Positions 1 to 7,231 of a DNA stretch of 16,337 nt are shown one piece after another. The translations under genes were made by a program, and so were the position numbers. The notes under the pieces are model-generated. The model made no database searches. It saw only the letters and a list, made by a program, of their open reading frames with translations, and was not told where the DNA came from. Each line of letters starts with the position of its first letter. Position 1 is the first letter of the stretch. Origin of the DNA: Butyricicoccus_A sp945486175 (GTDB lineage: Bacteria; Bacillota; Clostridia; Oscillospirales; Butyricicoccaceae); the NCBI GenBank assembly GCA_945829445.1, contig CALZUY010000047.1:1-16337 (forward strand), written 5' to 3'.

Positions 1-2033
1 CGATGGGCCTGATTCAGAAATTCGGCACGGTGCAGGCGGTGTATGACAACATCGATGACCCGTTTATCAAGAAGGGACAGCGCACGCGCCTGCTCGAGGG
101 CAGGGAGAGTGCAGAACAGAGCCTGCATCTGGTCACGATTGTGCGCGATGTGCCGCTGGAGACCAATGTTGCCGACCTGCCGCCCATGCAGATGGATGAG
201 GAAGCGCTGTACAACCTGTTCACACGGCTGGAATTTAAGAATTTCATCACGCGCCTGAACCTGCACGCGCCGGAGGCGGTACGGGAAGCCGCGCCGGAAA
301 AGAGCATTTCCTGTGTCGAAGCGGAGAGCGGGGAGCAGCTGCTCGCCGCCATCGAGGGGAAGGAGCGCGTCGTGCTGGCCGCGCCGCAGTCGCTTTCCGC
401 GCTGTGCGTGCTGGCGGATGACACCGCGTATCTGCTGCGCGCCGACCAGGTCGGCACACAGGCGTGGCATGTGCTGCTGGAGAAGCTGTTCTCCGGCGCC
501 TATCCGCTGGTCGTCCACGATGGCAAGCCGTATCTGACTGCTTTGCTCGAAGAGGGCATTGAGGCGGCGGATTTTGCCTTTGATACGGCACTTGGCGCAT
601 ACCTGCTCAACCCGACAGAAAACGGCTATGGTCTGGAAAAGACCGCGCTCGGTTATCTGAGCCGCGAGCTGCCGCCTGCGTCCGATTATGAAGCGGACGA
701 TGCATTTTCCCCGCTCGGCGGGGCAGAGACAGCGGCGCAGACACTGTGTGCTCATGCCGCAGCCGTTGCACAGCTGGAGGAAATCATCCGCCCGAAAATC
801 GACGAAGAGGGCATGCATGGCCTCTACTATGACGTTGAACTGCCGCTCGAAATCGTGCTCGCATCCATGCAGCATGACGGATTCCAGGCGGATGCGGACG
901 CACTGCGCACGTTTGGCGAGGCACTGACAACGCGCATTGACGAGCTGACCACGCAGATTTACGAACAGGCAGGGCGTGAGTTCAACATCAATTCGACCAA
1001 AACCCTCGGCACAATTTTATTTGATGAGCTGGGGCTTCCGGTCATCAAAAAGACCAAGAGTGGCTATTCGACCAATATCGATGTGCTCGAAGCGGTACAG
1101 GGCTATCACCCGATTGTCGGCATGGTCATCGAATACCGCCAGCTGACCAAGCTGCGCTCGACTTATGTGGACGGGCTGCTCAAGGTCATCGCAGATGACG
1201 GGCGCATCCATTCGACGTTCCAGCAGATGGTCACTGCGACCGGACGGCTCAGCTCGGTCAATCCGAATTTGCAGAACATCCCTGTCCGGCAGGAACTGGG
1301 CAGTGAGCTGCGGCATATGTTTGCAGCGAAAGACGGCTGTGTGCTGGTCGATGCGGACTATTCGCAGATTGAACTGCGCGTGCTGGCGCATATTGCACAA
1401 GACCAGGCAATGATCGACGCGTTCAATTCCGGCATGGACATCCACGCCGTCACTGCGTCACAGGTATTCCATGTGCCGCTGGATGAGGTCACGCCGTCCA
1501 TGCGCCGCTCGTCCAAGGCGGTCAATTTCGGCATTGTCTACGGCATTTCCGCCTTTTCACTGGCGAATGACATCGGCGTTTCCGTCAAGCAGGCGGGCGA
1601 ATACATTGACAATTATCTCGCCGTGTATCACGGCGTGCGCGACTACATGGAGCGCATCAAGCAGCAGGCAAAGGAAGACGGCTATGTCTGTTCCATGTTC
1701 GGGCGCAGGCGCTATCTGCCTGAACTGAAATCCAAAAATTTCAACATCCGCTCGTTCGGCGAGCGCGCCGCGCTCAACACGCCGATTCAGGGCACAGCGG
1801 CGGATATCATCAAGATCGCCATGGTGCGCGTCTATCGCCGGCTGAAAAAGGAACAGCTGCGCAGCCGCCTGATTTTGCAGGTGCACGACGAACTGATCCT
1901 CGAAACGCCGGAGGATGAGATCGAGATCGCGGCGAAGCTGCTCAAAGAGGAAATGGAAGCGGCCTGCACCCTTGCCGCACCGCTGCGCGCGGATGCCGCA
2001 TGGGGCAAGGACTGGTATGCGGCAAAGGGGTAA
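1..2033 (+). CDS. polA: DNA polymerase I, 5' end missing at window edge
   Basis: DNA polymerase I fills gaps and replaces RNA primers in replication and repair. The visible 676 residues (numbered from the Met at base 3) begin in the last helices of the 5' nuclease domain (GLIQKFGTV), so roughly 190 N-terminal residues lie outside the window and the Met is internal. Residues about 100-270 are the 3'-5' exonuclease-like domain. It lacks the DxE pair, and the last aspartate is also replaced (AHAAAV about 251-256), leaving only the D of FDTALGAY; proofreading is therefore probably absent, as in Bacillus-type Pol I. The polymerase domain is intact: motif A DADYSQIELR (450-459), motif B RRSSKAVNFGIVYG (501-514), motif C QVHDE (626-630). 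The next gene begins 2 bases after the stop, indicating an operon. The family assignment is certain. Confidence 0.98.
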   Translation, partial: MGLIQKFGTVQAVYDNIDDPFIKKGQRTRLLEGRESAEQSLHLVTIVRDVPLETNVADLPPMQMDEEALYNLFTRLEFKNFITRLNLHAPEAVREAAPEKSISCVEAESGEQLLAAIEGKERVVLAAPQSLSALCVLADDTAYLLRADQVGTQAWHVLLEKLFSGAYPLVVHDGKPYLTALLEEGIEAADFAFDTALGAYLLNPTENGYGLEKTALGYLSRELPPASDYEADDAFSPLGGAETAAQTLCAHAAAVAQLEEIIRPKIDEEGMHGLYYDVELPLEIVLASMQHDGFQADADALRTFGEALTTRIDELTTQIYEQAGREFNINSTKTLGTILFDELGLPVIKKTKSGYSTNIDVLEAVQGYHPIVGMVIEYRQLTKLRSTYVDGLLKVIADDGRIHSTFQQMVTATGRLSSVNPNLQNIPVRQELGSELRHMFAAKDGCVLVDADYSQIELRVLAHIAQDQAMIDAFNSGMDIHAVTASQVFHVPLDEVTPSMRRSSKAVNFGIVYGISAFSLANDIGVSVKQAGEYIDNYLAVYHGVRDYMERIKQQAKEDGYVCSMFGRRRYLPELKSKNFNIRSFGERAALNTPIQGTAADIIKIAMVRVYRRLKKEQLRSRLILQVHDELILETPEDEIEIAAKLLKEEMEAACTLAAPLRADAAWGKDWYAAKG

Positions 2034-2035
2034 CG

Positions 2036-2407
2036 ATGGTTCTGTTTGTCGATATCAATGATGTCTGCCGTGCGCCGCTGGCAGCTGCACTGTACCGGCG
2101 CACTTATGGGAAACCGGCGCACAGCGCGGGCGTGTATGCGGACGAAGGCGCGGCACTCTGTGAGGCCGTCTGTCCGCCGCTGATCCGGGAACACCGCTCT
2201 CGGCAGCTGTCTGCCGCTATGCTGGAAAAGGCGGACGTCGTGTGGTGCGTCACGGCTGCGATTGCACGCCATCTGGCAGAGGAGCACCCGCAGCAGGCGC
2301 ACAAAATCCATGCAATGACGGACATTGAAGACCCGTTCGGCATGGGAAAAGAGGCATATGCGCGGTGTGCGGAGGAAGTCCGCGCACAGGTGGAGGATTT
2401 GGCATGA
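2036..2407 (+). CDS. Degenerate low-molecular-weight phosphatase-like protein (catalytic Cys replaced by Asp)
   Basis: This 123-residue protein aligns by eye with the LMW protein tyrosine/arginine phosphatases (YwlE type, about 150 residues). The N-terminal strand and P-loop region reads FVDINDVCRAPLA, where active members have FVCTGNTCRSPMA. The nucleophilic cysteine is thus Asp6, the loop Gly/Asn are changed, and only the loop arginine (Arg12) remains. The C-terminal general-acid motif is kept as EDPFG (Asp99), as is the ADVVWCVT strand near 67-73. It should not form the usual cysteinyl-phosphate, so it may be a pseudophosphatase with a binding or scaffold role, or be decaying; the open frame and context favour a retained protein. 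ATG at 2036 lies two bases after the polA stop, with GGGG just upstream. Its stop overlaps the rimI start (ATGA). Confidence 0.75.
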   Translation: MVLFVDINDVCRAPLAAALYRRTYGKPAHSAGVYADEGAALCEAVCPPLIREHRSRQLSAAMLEKADVVWCVTAAIARHLAEEHPQQAHKIHAMTDIEDPFGMGKEAYARCAEEVRAQVEDLA

Positions 2408-2859
2408 GTGAAATTTCCATTGTCCCGTTTGCGGCAGAGCATGTGAGTGCCATTGCAGAAATTGAGCGCGCCTGCTTTTCAGATCCGTGGACAGAGGACG
2501 GTCTGCGCGAGGAACTGGACAACAGCTGTGCGCGGTTTCTGACGGCAGTGGATGAAAACGGTGCAGTGGCGGGCTACATCGGCTGCCACACCGTGCTCGA
2601 CGAGGGGTATATTGCCAATGTCGCGGTTGCACCCGCCTTTCGGCGGCGCGGCATCGGGCGCAGGCTTGTGCAGGAGCTGCTCGCGCAGTCTGCCGACCTC
2701 GCGTTTGTGACGCTGGAGGTGCGCGCGTCCAACGCGCCCGCAATTGCGCTGTACACCGGCTGCGGCTTTGCACCAGTCGGCACGCGGAGGAAGTTTTATT
2801 CCCATCCGACGGAGGGCGCGCTGCTCATGACGGCGCACTTGAAAGAGGGATTGCAGTGA
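2404..2859 (+). CDS. rimI: Ribosomal protein S18 alanine N-acetyltransferase (GNAT)
   Basis: RimI acetylates the N-terminal alanine of ribosomal protein S18 with acetyl-CoA in the cytoplasm. The 151-residue frame has normal length and the full GNAT fold order: an N-terminal IERACFSDPWT segment (about 19-29), the central strand plus acetyl-CoA loop VAVAPAFRRRGIGRR (about 76-90, R-R-x-G-I-G type), and the C-terminal signature RASNAPAIALYTGCGF (about 105-120). The last part, GTRRKFYSHP...ALLMT, is typical of RimI. The start was set at ATG 2404, which overlaps the upstream stop by 4 bases, rather than an ATG 13 codons earlier inside the previous gene. RimI lying two genes before tsaD is a common Firmicutes arrangement. 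Confidence 0.93.
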   Translation: MSEISIVPFAAEHVSAIAEIERACFSDPWTEDGLREELDNSCARFLTAVDENGAVAGYIGCHTVLDEGYIANVAVAPAFRRRGIGRRLVQELLAQSADLAFVTLEVRASNAPAIALYTGCGFAPVGTRRKFYSHPTEGALLMTAHLKEGLQ

Positions 2860-3182
2860 ATGAATCGCACATCGGGTTTCTGATTTGGCTGGCCTGCGGG
2901 CTGTTGTTTTTCGGCATCGGCATCTGGTGCTTTTTCTCCAAAAAACAGGTGGGCTTCTGGGCGAATGCGGAAACACCGAAGATGGAGAATGTGAAGGCAT
3001 ATAACCGTGCAGTCGGCGTGCTGTGGCTGGTCTATGCCGCAGTATTCTGCGTGCTCGGCATTCCGATGCTTGTCCCGCAGCCGTCGGCGCTCATTATGCT
3101 GTCGGTGGCTGGCGTGGTGTTTGAAACGATTGTACTCATCGTTGTGTATATGCACATCGAGCAGAAATATAAAAAGAAATAA
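2856..3182 (+). CDS. Small integral membrane protein, possibly DUF3784-like
   Basis: This 108-residue protein has three likely membrane segments: about 7-27 (FLIWLACGLLFFGIGIWCFF), 51-73 (AVGVLWLVYAAVFCVLGIPML) and 79-98 (LIMLSVAGVVFETIVLIVVY), and ends in a basic tail EQKYKKK. Between the first two helices it carries SKKQVGFWANAETPKMENVKAYN, a short soluble loop. This pattern resembles the DUF3784-type small membrane proteins of Clostridia, which have no known function; the family name is from memory and uncertain. The start is GTG 2856, overlapping the rimI TGA. The ATG at 2860 is in another frame. It sits inside the polA-rimI-tsaD operon, so it is probably co-transcribed with them, but nothing in it suggests a link to tRNA modification. 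Confidence 0.8.
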   Translation: MNESHIGFLIWLACGLLFFGIGIWCFFSKKQVGFWANAETPKMENVKAYNRAVGVLWLVYAAVFCVLGIPMLVPQPSALIMLSVAGVVFETIVLIVVYMHIEQKYKKK

Positions 3183-3199
3183 ACTGGGTAAAGGATCGT

Positions 3200-4252
3200 A
3201 TGAAAATTTTAGCAATTGAGTCGTCCTGTGACGAGACTGCGGCGGCGGTCATCGAGGACGGCAGAAAAATCTGTTCCAATATCATCAACTCGCAGGCGGA
3301 CGAGCATGCGCTGTACGGCGGCGTCGTGCCGGAAATTGCGAGCCGCGGGCATGTCGAGGCCATCAGCGCGGTGGCACAGGCGGCGGTGCGCGAGGCGGGC
3401 ATGGCATTCGACGATGTCGATGCAATTGCGGCGACCTGTGCGCCCGGCCTGATCGGCGCGCTGCTGGTCGGAGCGAATTATGCCAAATCGCTGGCGTGGT
3501 CGCTCGGCAAGCCGTTCATTCCGGTACATCACATCCGCGGGCACATCGCGGCAAACCTGCTGGCGTTTCCGGAGCTGGAGCCGCCGTTTTTGTGCCTGTC
3601 GGCATCCGGCGGCTCGTCCATGATTGTGCTGGTGCGCGATTATACAGACATGGAAATCCTCGGCGGCACGCGCGATGACGCGGCGGGCGAGGCATTTGAC
3701 AAGGTGGCGCGCGTGCTCGGCGTCGGCTATCCCGGCGGCCCGAAGATTGACAGGCTCGCGCAGGACGGCGATGACAAGGCATATGTCCTGCCGCGCTCGC
3801 ATGTCGACGGTGCGCCGCTCGACTTCTCGTTCTCCGGCCTCAAGACGGCGGTCATCAATCTCGCGCACAACGCGGAGCAGAAGGGCGAGGAGATCCGGGT
3901 GCACGACCTTGCGGCATCGTTTTCGGCGGCAGTCAGTGATACGCTGGTGCCGCGACTGAAGCTCGCGGCGGAGCAGACCGGCGTGCGCACGCTGGTGGCA
4001 GCGGGCGGTGTCGCAGCCAATTCCCGTCTGCGCGCTGACCTGGAAGCGATGGCGGCAGAACTGGGTGTACCCATCTATATGCCGCCGCTCAGCCTGTGCG
4101 GAGACAACGCTGCGATGATCGGCGCGCAGGCATATTATGAATTTCTTGCAGGAAATACAGGAACGATTTGGCAAAATGCCTTTGCCACGGCGGAAATTTC
4201 GGAAAAAATCTGTCAAAAGCACGGAATTGCAAAAAAACGCGCAAAAAGGTAG
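3200..4252 (+). CDS. tsaD: tRNA N6-threonylcarbamoyladenosine transferase subunit TsaD
   Basis: TsaD transfers threonylcarbamoyl from its AMP ester to A37 of ANN-decoding tRNAs, working with TsaB and TsaE. The 350-residue frame carries the N-terminal ESSCDETAAAV (7-17), metal ligands His111 and His115 in HHIRGHIAAN, the nucleotide-site motifs SFSGLKTAV (210-218) and AAGGVAANSRLR (267-278), and the C-terminal CGDNAAMIG (300-308, Asp302 ligand). One oddity is SGGSSMIV (137-143), where most members have SGGHT/SGGHS; the histidine is replaced by serine. AAAGGA at 3190-3195 is the likely ribosome site. It is the last gene of the polA operon and is followed by a weak terminator. The protein ends in a lysine/arginine-rich tail AKKRAKR. 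Confidence 0.97.
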   Translation: MKILAIESSCDETAAAVIEDGRKICSNIINSQADEHALYGGVVPEIASRGHVEAISAVAQAAVREAGMAFDDVDAIAATCAPGLIGALLVGANYAKSLAWSLGKPFIPVHHIRGHIAANLLAFPELEPPFLCLSASGGSSMIVLVRDYTDMEILGGTRDDAAGEAFDKVARVLGVGYPGGPKIDRLAQDGDDKAYVLPRSHVDGAPLDFSFSGLKTAVINLAHNAEQKGEEIRVHDLAASFSAAVSDTLVPRLKLAAEQTGVRTLVAAGGVAANSRLRADLEAMAAELGVPIYMPPLSLCGDNAAMIGAQAYYEFLAGNTGTIWQNAFATAEISEKICQKHGIAKKRAKR

Positions 4253-4262
4253 AAAAGTTGCC

Positions 4263-4310
4263 AAAAAAGGTGTAATATAGAAATGGTTTTTTAAATTATA
4301 CCGGTTTTTT
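4263..4310 (+). terminator. Weak intrinsic terminator after tsaD
   Basis: GGTGTAAT (4269-4276) can pair with ATTATACC (4295-4302) with one G-U pair, closing an 18-nt loop. TTTTTT follows at 4305-4310, and AAAAAA before the stem (4263-4268) could pair with that run. The stem is weak and the loop large, so termination may be partial. It would separate the tsaD operon from icd. Confidence 0.45.
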
Positions 4311-4557
4311 GCTTCTGTTCAGCTGCCGTGTGTGACCGGATAAGCAGAGATGCTCCACTTTTGTGGCATGTGGGAGGATTTGCAGGATTCCCCGGTTCGG
4401 AATGCACGGAGAGAAAAAAGAAATGACAGTGCCGCCGGTTCCGGCGGCGCATGCAGCGGGACAGAACAGCACAACGCATACCGCACCCACCCAACAGGCG
4501 GCCCGCAGGGGGAGAGCACCTGCGCCGCTCCAATACAGACAGGAGGAATAATCCGTC
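4311..4557 (+). promoter_or_regulatory. Long leader region before icd with a perfect palindrome
   Basis: About 250 bases separate the tsaD terminator from the icd start, and no convincing sigma-A promoter was found by eye. The region holds a perfect palindrome GCCGCCGG-TT-CCGGCGGC at 4431-4448, without a following T-run, and a weaker hairpin near 4349-4371 (ATGC..CAC / GTGGCAT). A 42-codon frame runs from ATG 4423 to a TAA at 4549-4551, after a modest GGAGAG at 4408-4413; it ends just past the icd ribosome site AGGAGG (4541-4546). Either a structured 5' leader or a leader peptide is possible, but the reading frame is Pro/Ala/Gln-rich without recognisable features and may be chance. Confidence 0.4.
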
Positions 4558-5766
4558 ATGGAAAAGATCAAAATGACTACACCGCTCGTCGAGATGGACG
4601 GCGACGAAATGACCCGTGTCATCTGGCAGATGATAAAGGACGAGCTGATTTGCCCGTTTGTCGACCTGAAGACCGAATATTACGATCTGGGTCTGGAATA
4701 CCGCAACAAGACCAACGATCAGGTAACGGTTGATTCTGCGGAGGCCACCAAGAAATACGGCGTTGCCGTCAAGTGTGCGACCATCACGCCAAATGCGGCG
4801 CGCATGGACGAGTACAACCTGAAGGAAATGTGGAAGAGCCCGAACGGCACCATCCGCGCCATCCTCGACGGCACGGTATTCCGCGCACCGATTCTGGTCA
4901 ACGGCATTGAGCCGTACGTCAAGAACTGGGTCAAGCCGATCACGATTGCGCGTCATGCGTATGGTGACGTATACAAGGGCTCCGAGATGAAGATTCCGGG
5001 CCCGGGCAAGGTCGAGCTGGTTTACACCGCTGAGGACGGCAGCGAGACCCGCGAGCTGGTACACAACTTTACCGGCTCCGGCATTGTACAGGGCATGCAC
5101 AACCTGACCTCCTCCATCGAGAGCTTCGCGAGAAGCTGCTTCAACTTCGCGATTGACACGAAGCAGGATCTGTGGTTCGCAACCAAGGACACGATTTCCA
5201 AGAAGTATGACCACACCTTCAAGGATATTTTCCAGGAAATCTATGACACCGAGTACAAGGAGAAGTTCGAGGAGCTCGGTCTGGAATATTTCTACACACT
5301 GATCGACGATGCCGTTGCCCGCGTCATCCGCTCCAACGGCGGCTACATCTGGGCATGCAAGAACTATGACGGCGATGTCATGAGCGACATGCTGGCAACC
5401 GCTTACGGCTCCCTGTCCATGATGACCTCTGTTCTGGTCTCCCCGAAGGGTGTCTATGAATATGAGGCGGCACATGGCACTGTACAGCGCCATTATTACA
5501 AGCACCTGAACGGCGAGGAGACTTCCACCAACTCCATCGCAACAATTTTTGCATGGACGGGTGCCATGCGCAAGCGCGGCGAGCTGGATGGCCTGCCGGA
5601 ATTGTCCGCATTTGCTGACAAGCTCGAAAAGGCTTGCATTGATACCGTAGAATCTGGTAAGATGACGAAAGACCTCGCGCTGATCACCACGCTCGAGGAT
5701 GTAACCCCGCTCAATACGGAAGGCTTCATCAAGGCTGTTCGTGAGACACTGGAAGCCTCCCTGTGA
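4558..5766 (+). CDS. icd: NADP-dependent isocitrate dehydrogenase, eukaryotic-type
   Basis: This enzyme oxidises isocitrate to 2-oxoglutarate, making NADPH and CO2 in the cytoplasm. The 402-residue sequence matches the eukaryotic/IDH1-type branch rather than the E. coli Icd branch almost end to end. Visible features are MDGDEMTRVIWQMIK (13-27), the substrate loop SPNGTIR (94-100), ARHAYGD with the substrate arginine at 132, metal ligands in LIDD (Asp250) and NYDGDVMSD (Asp273, Asp277), and the NADP determinant GTVQRHY (Arg311, His312). Codon choice is more restricted (AAG, GAG, AAC and CTG dominate) than in its neighbours, suggesting high expression. AGGAGG at 4541-4546 precedes ATG 4558. rex follows after 28 bases on the same strand. 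Its role is likely glutamate precursor and NADPH supply. Confidence 0.97.
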   Translation: MEKIKMTTPLVEMDGDEMTRVIWQMIKDELICPFVDLKTEYYDLGLEYRNKTNDQVTVDSAEATKKYGVAVKCATITPNAARMDEYNLKEMWKSPNGTIRAILDGTVFRAPILVNGIEPYVKNWVKPITIARHAYGDVYKGSEMKIPGPGKVELVYTAEDGSETRELVHNFTGSGIVQGMHNLTSSIESFARSCFNFAIDTKQDLWFATKDTISKKYDHTFKDIFQEIYDTEYKEKFEELGLEYFYTLIDDAVARVIRSNGGYIWACKNYDGDVMSDMLATAYGSLSMMTSVLVSPKGVYEYEAAHGTVQRHYYKHLNGEETSTNSIATIFAWTGAMRKRGELDGLPELSAFADKLEKACIDTVESGKMTKDLALITTLEDVTPLNTEGFIKAVRETLEASL

Positions 5767-5794
5767 TAAAGAAAGGAACTCAGGAGGATTATCC

Positions 5795-6448
5795 GTGGAA
5801 AACGCAAAGCATGTATCCAAGGCAGTCATAAGCCGTCTGCCGCGCTATTACCGCACACTTCGCCAGCTGGCAAATGAAGGAGTCGGACGCATTTCGTCCA
5901 AGGATCTGGCAGCGCAGATGGATTTGACTGCGTCGCAGATCCGGCAGGATCTGAGCTGTTTCGGCGGCTTTGGCCAGCAGGGCTACGGATACAGTGTGGA
6001 CAAGCTGATTGTCGAGCTGGAACGCATTCTGGGCGTCGCCGGCAGCCAGCGCGCTGTCCTGCTGGGTGTGGGCAATCTTGGCCGCGCCCTGCTTCGCAAT
6101 TTTGACTTTTCCTTCTGCGGCGTCCGCCCGATTGCGGCATTTGACACATCTGTGGAGGTCATTGGCCGTGACTTCCGCGGCATTCCGGTGCATGCGCTGC
6201 ATGATCTGGAGCTGTTCTGCGAGCGTGAGCGCCCGGATATCGCGGTGCTGTGCGTTCCGGCTGATCAGGCGCAGGTGGTTTCCGAACGACTTGTGCGCTG
6301 CGGCGTGCGCGGCATCTGGAATTTCTCCAATGTGTCGCTGCGACAGGACGACCTCGGCATACCGGTGGAAAATGTGCATTTTTCCGATTCGCTGATGAAG
6401 CTGTGCTACCACATGAAGGCGACCGATCCGTTTGAGTTCGGCGAATAA
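5795..6448 (+). CDS. rex: Redox-sensing transcriptional repressor Rex
   Basis: Rex represses fermentation and respiration genes when NAD+ dominates and leaves DNA when NADH rises. The 217-residue protein has the family's usual length. Residues 1-80 form the winged helix, with the start RLPRYYRTLRQL (14-25) and recognition region SQIRQDLSCFGGFGQQGYGY (47-66). Residues 86-200 form the Rossmann NADH domain, with GVGNLG (91-96) and AAFD (114-117, acidic residue after strand 2). The C-terminal swapped helix carries LMKLCYHM. GTG 5795 was chosen because AGGAGG at 5782-5787 sits 7 bases before it and homology begins there; an in-frame ATG at 5741 lies inside icd. It is co-transcribed with icd. I saw no TTGTTAA-N4-TTAACAA type Rex operator in the window. 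Confidence 0.96.
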   Translation: MENAKHVSKAVISRLPRYYRTLRQLANEGVGRISSKDLAAQMDLTASQIRQDLSCFGGFGQQGYGYSVDKLIVELERILGVAGSQRAVLLGVGNLGRALLRNFDFSFCGVRPIAAFDTSVEVIGRDFRGIPVHALHDLELFCERERPDIAVLCVPADQAQVVSERLVRCGVRGIWNFSNVSLRQDDLGIPVENVHFSDSLMKLCYHMKATDPFEFGE

Positions 6449-6469
6449 AAACAGGCAATAGACACCTGC

Positions 6470-6507
6470 AGCCCGTCCCGCTTTTGCGGGGCGGGCTGAT
6501 ATTTTTT
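6470..6507 (+). terminator. Intrinsic terminator after rex
   Basis: AGCCCGTCCCGC (6470-6481) pairs with CGGGGCGGGCT (about 6487-6498) across a TTTTG loop with one G-U pair. ATATTTTTT follows to 6507. This is a strong, well-placed end for the icd-rex unit. Confidence 0.88.
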
Positions 6508-6590
6508 GGAAAAATCCACCCTTTGCCTGCACCTCCGGCCTGTCCCCCCAATACTATGGGAATGAAATTATGAAACAGGAGGAATTTGTT

Positions 6591-6743
6591 ATGTGCAACA
6601 ATTCGTGTGGCTTCGGTGGTTTTGACTGCTGCTGGATTATCATCCTCATCCTGATCTTCTGCTGCTGCGGAAACGGCTCGTTCGGCTGGGGCAATAACAA
6701 TGGCTGCGGCTGCAACGGCGGCAATTCCTGCGACTGCTGCTAA
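6591..6743 (+). CDS. Cysteine/glycine-rich small peptide (12 Cys in 50 residues)
   Basis: The frame encodes 50 residues: MCNNSCGFGGFDCC, then a short hydrophobic stretch WIIILILIF (15-23), CCC, and a Gly/Asn/Cys tail ending in SCDCC. Cysteines are at 2, 6, 13, 14, 24, 25, 26, 39, 41, 47, 49 and 50. An AGGAGG ribosome site (6578-6583) lies 7 bases before ATG 6591, which strongly supports translation. Similar clostridial peptides are annotated as 'chorion class high-cysteine HCB protein 13', and the layout also recalls the small YjcZ-type sporulation peptides of Bacillus; both comparisons are from memory. Function is unknown: a spore or envelope-associated cross-linked peptide, or metal binding, are guesses. 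It lies between the rex terminator and an independent promoter, so it appears monocistronic. Confidence 0.82.
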   Translation: MCNNSCGFGGFDCCWIIILILIFCCCGNGSFGWGNNNGCGCNGGNSCDCC

Positions 6744-6781
6744 AAGTTTTGTGTATTTCTTGTGGATAACAGCGCATGGCG

Positions 6782-6810
6782 TTGCATCCCGTGGGGGAAT
6801 GTGTTAAAAT
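6782..6810 (+). promoter_or_regulatory. Sigma-A promoter for the zinc-ribbon membrane protein
   Basis: TTGCAT (6782-6787), a 17-base spacer, then TAAAAT (6805-6810), preceded by TG at 6802-6803 as an extended -10. The ATG of the downstream gene is about 32 bases past the -10, with a ribosome site between. Confidence 0.75.
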
Positions 6811-6841
6811 AAGGTGAAAAAAATAACAGGAGAGATTATAT

Positions 6842-7156
6842 ATGGCAAAAACGCCGTTCCGTGAAGAAAAACCATACCGCAAGTGGCATCGCCTCGCATT
6901 CTATGTGTTGATGGCGGGAATTGCCATGATTGTCATCTCATGCATCATCTGTTTTGCGACGCAGGATGCAAACAACCTGATTGCAAACCGCCTGGGCTAT
7001 GCTGCGATTATCTGCGTGGTTGTATTCTACGCCGTGAACATGGTCAAATGGCGCTGCCCCAACTGCCATAAGCCCCTGCCGCTGGTTGGCCCGGTGCTTG
7101 AGTGCCGCTACTGCAAGCGTTCGTTTATGGACAGCAAGGGAAATCAGGTCTGGTAA
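6842..7156 (+). CDS. Small membrane protein with C-terminal zinc ribbon
   Basis: The 104-residue protein starts with a charged cytoplasmic segment (1-17, MAKTPFREEKPYRKWHR). Two membrane helices follow at about 18-40 (LAFYVLMAGIAMIVISCIIC) and 51-68 (LGYAAIICVVVFYAVNMV). A four-cysteine zinc ribbon comes next, CPNC (72-75) and CRYC (88-91), separated by KPLPLVGPVLE, and a short polar end. The topology places both termini in the cytoplasm. Such zinc-ribbon/membrane hairpin proteins are common in Clostridia and unassigned; I do not recognise a specific family. AGGAGA at 6828-6833 sits 8 bases before ATG 6842, a clear sigma-A promoter lies upstream and a terminator downstream, so the gene is transcribed alone. 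Confidence 0.85.
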   Translation: MAKTPFREEKPYRKWHRLAFYVLMAGIAMIVISCIICFATQDANNLIANRLGYAAIICVVVFYAVNMVKWRCPNCHKPLPLVGPVLECRYCKRSFMDSKGNQVW

Positions 7157-7173
7157 GGCACTTCTGAAAACGG

Positions 7174-7209
7174 AAAATGCGGTATGGCTCCGGCTGTACC
7201 GCATTTTTT
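7174..7209 (+). terminator. Intrinsic terminator after the zinc-ribbon membrane protein
   Basis: AAAATGCGGTA (7174-7184) and TACCGCATTTT (7197-7207) form a perfect 11-bp stem around a 12-nt loop, with the T-run reaching 7209. Confidence 0.88.
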
Positions 7210-7231
7210 GCGCTTCTGCAAAAAAAGTTCC

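Noticed and set aside
4291..5829. 512-residue open frame on the - strand opposite icd
   Set aside because: It mirrors the codon pattern of icd, has no ribosome site and no recognisable motif, while the + strand gives an unmistakable isocitrate dehydrogenase.
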